The notes under the pieces are model-generated. The model had not been told where the DNA came from. It worked only from the letters and a program-made list of their open reading frames with translations, and searched no databases. Shown here piece after piece: positions 61,665-64,000 of a stretch of 64,000 nucleotides of DNA. The stretch is taken from positions 372,001 to 436,000 of the forward strand of contig OZ246890.1 in the NCBI GenBank assembly GCA_965231815.1. Reading direction: 5' to 3'. A program made the translations under genes and the position numbers. This stretch comes from JAPPFW01 sp965231815. GTDB lineage: Bacteria > Actinomycetota > Acidimicrobiia > Spongiisociales > Spongiisociaceae. Every line of letters begins with the position of its first letter. Positions within the stretch are counted from its first letter, which is position 1.

Positions 61665-63005
61665 CTACCCCCTCGCCGACGACCTCTGGCGCACGCCTCG
61701 TCCCGCTTCTAGAAGCGCGTCGGGACTGTCCTTGGACTCTCGCTCCAGGGCGGTGTCCTCTTCGTAGGTGTGGCGGAACTCCTCGACCTGGATCTCCGGA
61801 CGGGCGTCCGGGACGAGACGCAAGAGATCCCATGTGTTGATGGACGAACGAACTTTGTAACGCATCCGACCCTCGATTCCGGCGCCGCCTGCGTGGACCT
61901 CCAAACGAGGAGGCTCCCAGCCGTACGCATCCCGGTAGATCCGGCGAAGCTTACGGGTCGTCTCCTGCACGTCTTCCTCGGTGGGGGACCTCAACGGAAG
62001 GCAACTCCGTTCGAGCAGGCGCATGCCCTCAGTAGCCGCAGGCGCTAGGTGGCGATACCTGTCATTCGCTTCCAACTTGGCACTCACGTAGTCCCGGTCC
62101 TTCTTAGAACCGTCGGGGTGGATGATTTCGGACGCGAAGTCATCGGTGACCGCGCCGACGGTCACGAGTCCGGGATGGCGTTCTCCGGCCATTCTCCCCA
62201 TCCACCTCGAAAGTTCGGCGTAAGAACGACTTCTCTGCAAGATCGAGTAGGAACCGACCAACTCGATCTCGTCCAGCAATACCACCCACCCCCGGTATCC
62301 GGCGGCCTTGATCAACTCCACGGCGAAGCGCAACCGTTGTCGTGGGAGGTCAGCCAACTTGGGTACCCGAAAGCGGTAATCCTTGATACGCCCGATCTGC
62401 CGCAAACCGTCCCGGATACGGACCACCCGGATCTTGTCACCTGCCCACCAGTATTCGATGGCCCTGAGCAACTCGAAATCGTTCAAGCCTTCGTGAACGG
62501 TGAGGCTGGCGGCGAACATCGGGTTGAGACCACTTACATCAGGATCGTGGACCCACTTGTAGAAGTCCCCATATCTCCGAGAGCCGGGGTTCAGGCGCTG
62601 CGCTATCTCCTCGATCATGCGACCGCTCCGGTCGGGCATCCGCCCGTTCTCCATGGCGGACTTGAACACCTTGCCCAAGTCGAAGAGCGGGGTCTCCTTG
62701 CTTATTGCCACCTTGCTGCATACAAATCCCTGCGAGAGTGCCATCTGCTCCAGGTAGGTGAGCAGGTGGGACTTGCCGGCGCCGAAATCGCCGGAGATAA
62801 GCATTCCGAGAGCACCCCTCGGCGGATTCCCTTGATCGGCTACGCCGGACAGCAACTCGCCGAAACGCCGCGTGGCGGGCTGGTTGCAGCCCAGGATCTT
62901 CACCGCCTCCTGGTTGGGAACGCCGTTGCGAAGCGCTTCCAGAGCCTGCCTGGATGCGCGGCGGCGATTCCTGTCGATCCTTCCCGAGGGCATTCTCCGT
63001 TCCAT
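61665..63005 (-). CDS. BREX-like ATP-binding protein (DUF2791/BrxD type)
   Basis: The 446-residue product has Walker A MLISGDFGAGKSHLLTYLEQ (about 68-87) and Walker B GWVVLLDEIELVGSYS (about 240). It also has CSKVAISKETPLFDLGKVF and a C-terminal region with PTEEDVQETTRKLRRIYRDA. These features fit the BREX BrxD / DUF2791 P-loop proteins. Its ATG overlaps the stop of the upstream gene by one base (TGATG). In BREX type 2, brxD and a helicase gene lie side by side, as here. The core genes pglX, pglZ and pglY/brxC are not in the window but may lie beyond the right edge. Confidence 0.7.
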   Translation of the reverse strand: MERRMPSGRIDRNRRRASRQALEALRNGVPNQEAVKILGCNQPATRRFGELLSGVADQGNPPRGALGMLISGDFGAGKSHLLTYLEQMALSQGFVCSKVAISKETPLFDLGKVFKSAMENGRMPDRSGRMIEEIAQRLNPGSRRYGDFYKWVHDPDVSGLNPMFAASLTVHEGLNDFELLRAIEYWWAGDKIRVVRIRDGLRQIGRIKDYRFRVPKLADLPRQRLRFAVELIKAAGYRGWVVLLDEIELVGSYSILQRSRSYAELSRWMGRMAGERHPGLVTVGAVTDDFASEIIHPDGSKKDRDYVSAKLEANDRYRHLAPAATEGMRLLERSCLPLRSPTEEDVQETTRKLRRIYRDAYGWEPPRLEVHAGGAGIEGRMRYKVRSSINTWDLLRLVPDARPEIQVEEFRHTYEEDTALERESKDSPDALLEAGRGVRQRSSARG

Positions 63006-63967
63006 CAGGACAGCCGGACCAGGGAGGCAACCGGATTGATAAGGTTCCGATCACGCACGTCGTTCATCACTCGGGTCCGCAGAGCCGAGTAGATCCCGTA
63101 CCCGCGGGATCGGGCACTCTCATCGAGGAAGTCCTGGTCGGTCGCTATGACCATCAGCGCGCCGGTCAGGCGGTCCGCTCCGTCTATGAACTCCCGCAGT
63201 AGCTCGTAATGGTCCACCGCCATGGCCCTGGTGTAGTAGCGCTTACCGTCTTTAGGATTCTTCGCCAGCATGACGCGGGAGTTCTCCAGCATCAGCACCG
63301 TTCCGGAACCTGTCACATAGTGGATCCAGTAAAGGGCCGATTCGATAAAGGTCCGCCCCGTGGCTCGATTGATCGGCGTGTAGATGTGGAAGGGTCTGAG
63401 TGGGCCGATCCTCGTCTCAGCCCCCGTCAGCCAGTCCATCAAGGGCTTCCCGCCGTAGTAGTCCCCACCGGCCTTGGTGTTCTCCTCCAAGCAGAGGTTT
63501 GTCATGGCCACCCGGAAGTCTTTGGCCATCCTCGAGCTCTTGAAGACCTCATCCTGGATCCCTCGCCAGATCGGGTTCATGATGAACGCCGCTTCTAGAT
63601 TGTTCACCGCTGCGATAGCGTCGAAAACGTTTTCGGGTGTGCCGGGGTCTATACCGTCGGTTCGGTGTCCGATCTGTCCCGCGATGTTCAGGATGGCTTG
63701 GCGGGCCAAGCGCCGCCAATCGACCTGTCCAGCCAGGTTGAAGAAGAGGTCCTGCGGCATGTAAGCCCGCAATCGGGCTGCGTCCAGCTCGACGAAAATG
63801 TAGTTCGCCTCTCGGCAAAGGGCTTTCATCCTGCCGGCCAGTTGCTCCCTTAGATCTTCGGACGTCACGGCGAACTTGATCGAGGCGCCGCCTTCCCTGA
63901 TGAAAGTCCGCAGGTACTCGGCGTCGACGAGGCGGAGCCAGTCGTCAAGCGGAATGGCGTTCGTCAC
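63005..63967 (-). CDS. ATPase-like partner protein lacking a Walker A lysine motif
   Basis: The 320-residue product starts with GTG overlapping the upstream stop (GTGA). It has a P-loop-NTPase look: YLRTFIREGGASIKFAVTSE where a GxxxxGK[ST] loop would be expected, then IFVELDAARLRAYMP, and later GTVLMLENSRVML in the place of Walker B. No GK[ST] is present, so ATP hydrolysis is doubtful. It lies directly upstream of the DUF2791-like ATPase, which has an intact Walker A. The two may form a heteromeric complex. I do not recognise a precise family. Confidence 0.6.
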   Translation of the reverse strand: MTNAIPLDDWLRLVDAEYLRTFIREGGASIKFAVTSEDLREQLAGRMKALCREANYIFVELDAARLRAYMPQDLFFNLAGQVDWRRLARQAILNIAGQIGHRTDGIDPGTPENVFDAIAAVNNLEAAFIMNPIWRGIQDEVFKSSRMAKDFRVAMTNLCLEENTKAGGDYYGGKPLMDWLTGAETRIGPLRPFHIYTPINRATGRTFIESALYWIHYVTGSGTVLMLENSRVMLAKNPKDGKRYYTRAMAVDHYELLREFIDGADRLTGALMVIATDQDFLDESARSRGYGIYSALRTRVMNDVRDRNLINPVASLVRLS

Positions 63968-64000
63968 CGGTTCTCCTCGATGAACCGGATGCCGGAGTAC
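63964..64000 (-). CDS. C-terminal end of an upstream gene of the same operon (partial)
   Basis: The last eleven codons (YSGIRFIEENR) and the TGA stop of another minus-strand gene lie here. The stop overlaps the GTG start of the next gene (GTGA), so the gene belongs to the same operon. The rest is beyond the right edge. Confidence 0.65.
   Translation of the reverse strand, partial: YSGIRFIEENR

Overview
The window looks like an actinobacterial chromosome, most likely from a deep-branching class such as Acidimicrobiia (this placement is an inference). The coding DNA is high in GC. It carries crgA and the actinobacterial cell-wall block fhaA-fhaB-pstP-rodA-pbp-pknB. Several genes start with GTG, and some appear to be leaderless (a TANNNT box 6-7 nt before the ATG).

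Region 1 (1-25378, minus strand) is one open reading frame of at least 8,459 codons that runs off the left edge. It begins with a signal peptide and is built almost entirely of Calx-beta domains. About 20 near-identical 714-bp doublets form the core. A cadherin-like domain sits near residue 1550. Toward the C-terminus a 2,733-bp block is duplicated and carries a domain I do not recognise. A divergent MarR-family gene (25609-26079) and a palindrome between the two genes suggest local control.

Region 2 (26219-33152, minus) holds a methyltransferase, an ECF sigma factor/ogt pair, an argC-argB-argD operon with a plausible promoter and ARG-box-like site, and a short serA-like gene. A 209-bp element with terminal inverted repeats lies beside argD and caps a relic gene. 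Related copies lie at 43045, 51767 and 53371.

Region 3 (33278-36998) is a small accessory island: a DUF262 gene followed by a HipA-like kinase with no HipB, then a convergent nucleotidyltransferase/HEPN pair.

Region 4 (37080-43047) is a likely catabolic cluster. A minus-strand operon (cupin, ThDP enzyme, PPOX-fold protein, FAD monooxygenase) diverges from a gene very like 2-methylfumaryl-CoA isomerase (Mct) and an HpcH/HpaI aldolase.

Region 5 (43211-51627) is the growth and division signalling block. Its penicillin-binding protein has lost all three catalytic motifs. It is followed by a metal-type ABC ATPase, trpG/pabA and crgA. Region 6 (51814-58861) contains thiolase, a small zinc-ribbon membrane protein, tRNA-Ala(UGC), and a complete ECF importer operon with a uridine-phosphorylase-like enzyme and an amidohydrolase.

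Region 7 (58923-64000, minus) holds a VapBC-type pair and the end of a defence-like operon: a GK-less ATPase-like protein, a DUF2791/BrxD-like ATPase and an SNF2 helicase. This operon continues past the right edge.
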